5,042 nucleotides of DNA from Pseudomonadota bacterium (lineage in GTDB: Bacteria; Pseudomonadota; Alphaproteobacteria; Azospirillales; Azospirillaceae). The translations under genes and the position numbers were made by a program. The DNA lies in NCBI GenBank assembly GCA_023413605.1, contig JAEZPL010000445.1:1-5042 (forward strand). Direction: 5' to 3'. The notes beneath the pieces were generated by a model, which ran no database searches, was not told the origin of the DNA, and was given only the letters and a program-made list of their open reading frames with translations. Below, in pieces: positions 5,008-5,042 of the stretch. The first letter of the stretch is position 1, and every line of letters begins with the position of its first letter.

Positions 5008-5042
5008 ATGAAACGATCGCCGCCGCGCACGCGGCATTCCCC
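5008..5042 (+). CDS. start of an unidentified gene (partial, 11 complete codons)
   Basis: An ATG at 5008 is preceded by GGAGG (4993-4997) with a ten-base spacing, and the frame is open to the window edge. The visible residues are MKRSPPRTRHS, a basic N-terminus. This could begin a signal peptide or a DNA/RNA-binding protein, but too little is visible to say. The ribosome binding site and the structured region upstream support a real start. It is divergent from the cellulase gene. Confidence 0.5.
   Translation, partial: MKRSPPRTRHS

Noticed and set aside
4669..5037. Overlapping open frames on both strands in the region upstream of the cellulase (also 4679-5011 plus)
   Set aside because: Neither shows family features or a plausible start, and they cover the probable promoters and the ribosome binding site of the right-edge gene.

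Overview
The window is GC-rich (coding parts well above 60% by eye) and reads as a chromosomal segment of a free-living or plant/soil-associated alphaproteobacterium, probably near the Rhodospirillales/Azospirillaceae. The clues are the start of a CtrA/OmpR-type response regulator at the left edge and a carbohydrate-active enzyme with calcium-dependent xylan/cellulose-binding modules. The assignment is an inference from gene content, not from a marker gene.

Layout, left to right. (1) 1-331, minus: the N-terminal 110 residues of a response-regulator receiver domain that has lost its phospho-acceptor aspartate. (2) 332-740: an AT-rich intergenic region (about 40% GC over 361-540) between divergent genes. 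(3) 741-1196, plus: a small lipoprotein with a TPR-like helical body. (4) 1324-2367, plus: a very acidic 347-residue cytoplasmic protein of unknown function with a strong Shine-Dalgarno sequence. (5) 2375-2422: a long GC hairpin in the convergent gap that looks like a bidirectional terminator. (6) 2447-4585, minus: the main gene, a 712-residue modular endoglucanase with two calcium-dependent carbohydrate-binding modules, Ser/Gly/Thr linkers and a C-terminal GH5 (subfamily 1-like) catalytic domain with all expected active-site residues. (7) 4586-5007: a non-coding region upstream of the cellulase, with TTGCC/GGCAA half-sites close to the gene and a foldable element at 4893-4969. (8) 5008-5042, plus: the first codons of another gene that runs off the window.

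The genes do not form one obvious pathway. The cellulase stands alone in its own transcription unit, bounded by a terminator and a regulatory region. The lipoprotein and acidic protein could be co-transcribed (127-bp gap), but nothing links their functions. The points most worth a second look are the cellulase's missing signal peptide, the phosphorylation-dead receiver, the structured leader before the right-edge gene, the half-sites upstream of the cellulase, and a perfect 18-bp palindrome in the lipoprotein gene. No CRISPR array, insertion sequence, tRNA or rRNA was seen, and no clearly new system could be demonstrated.
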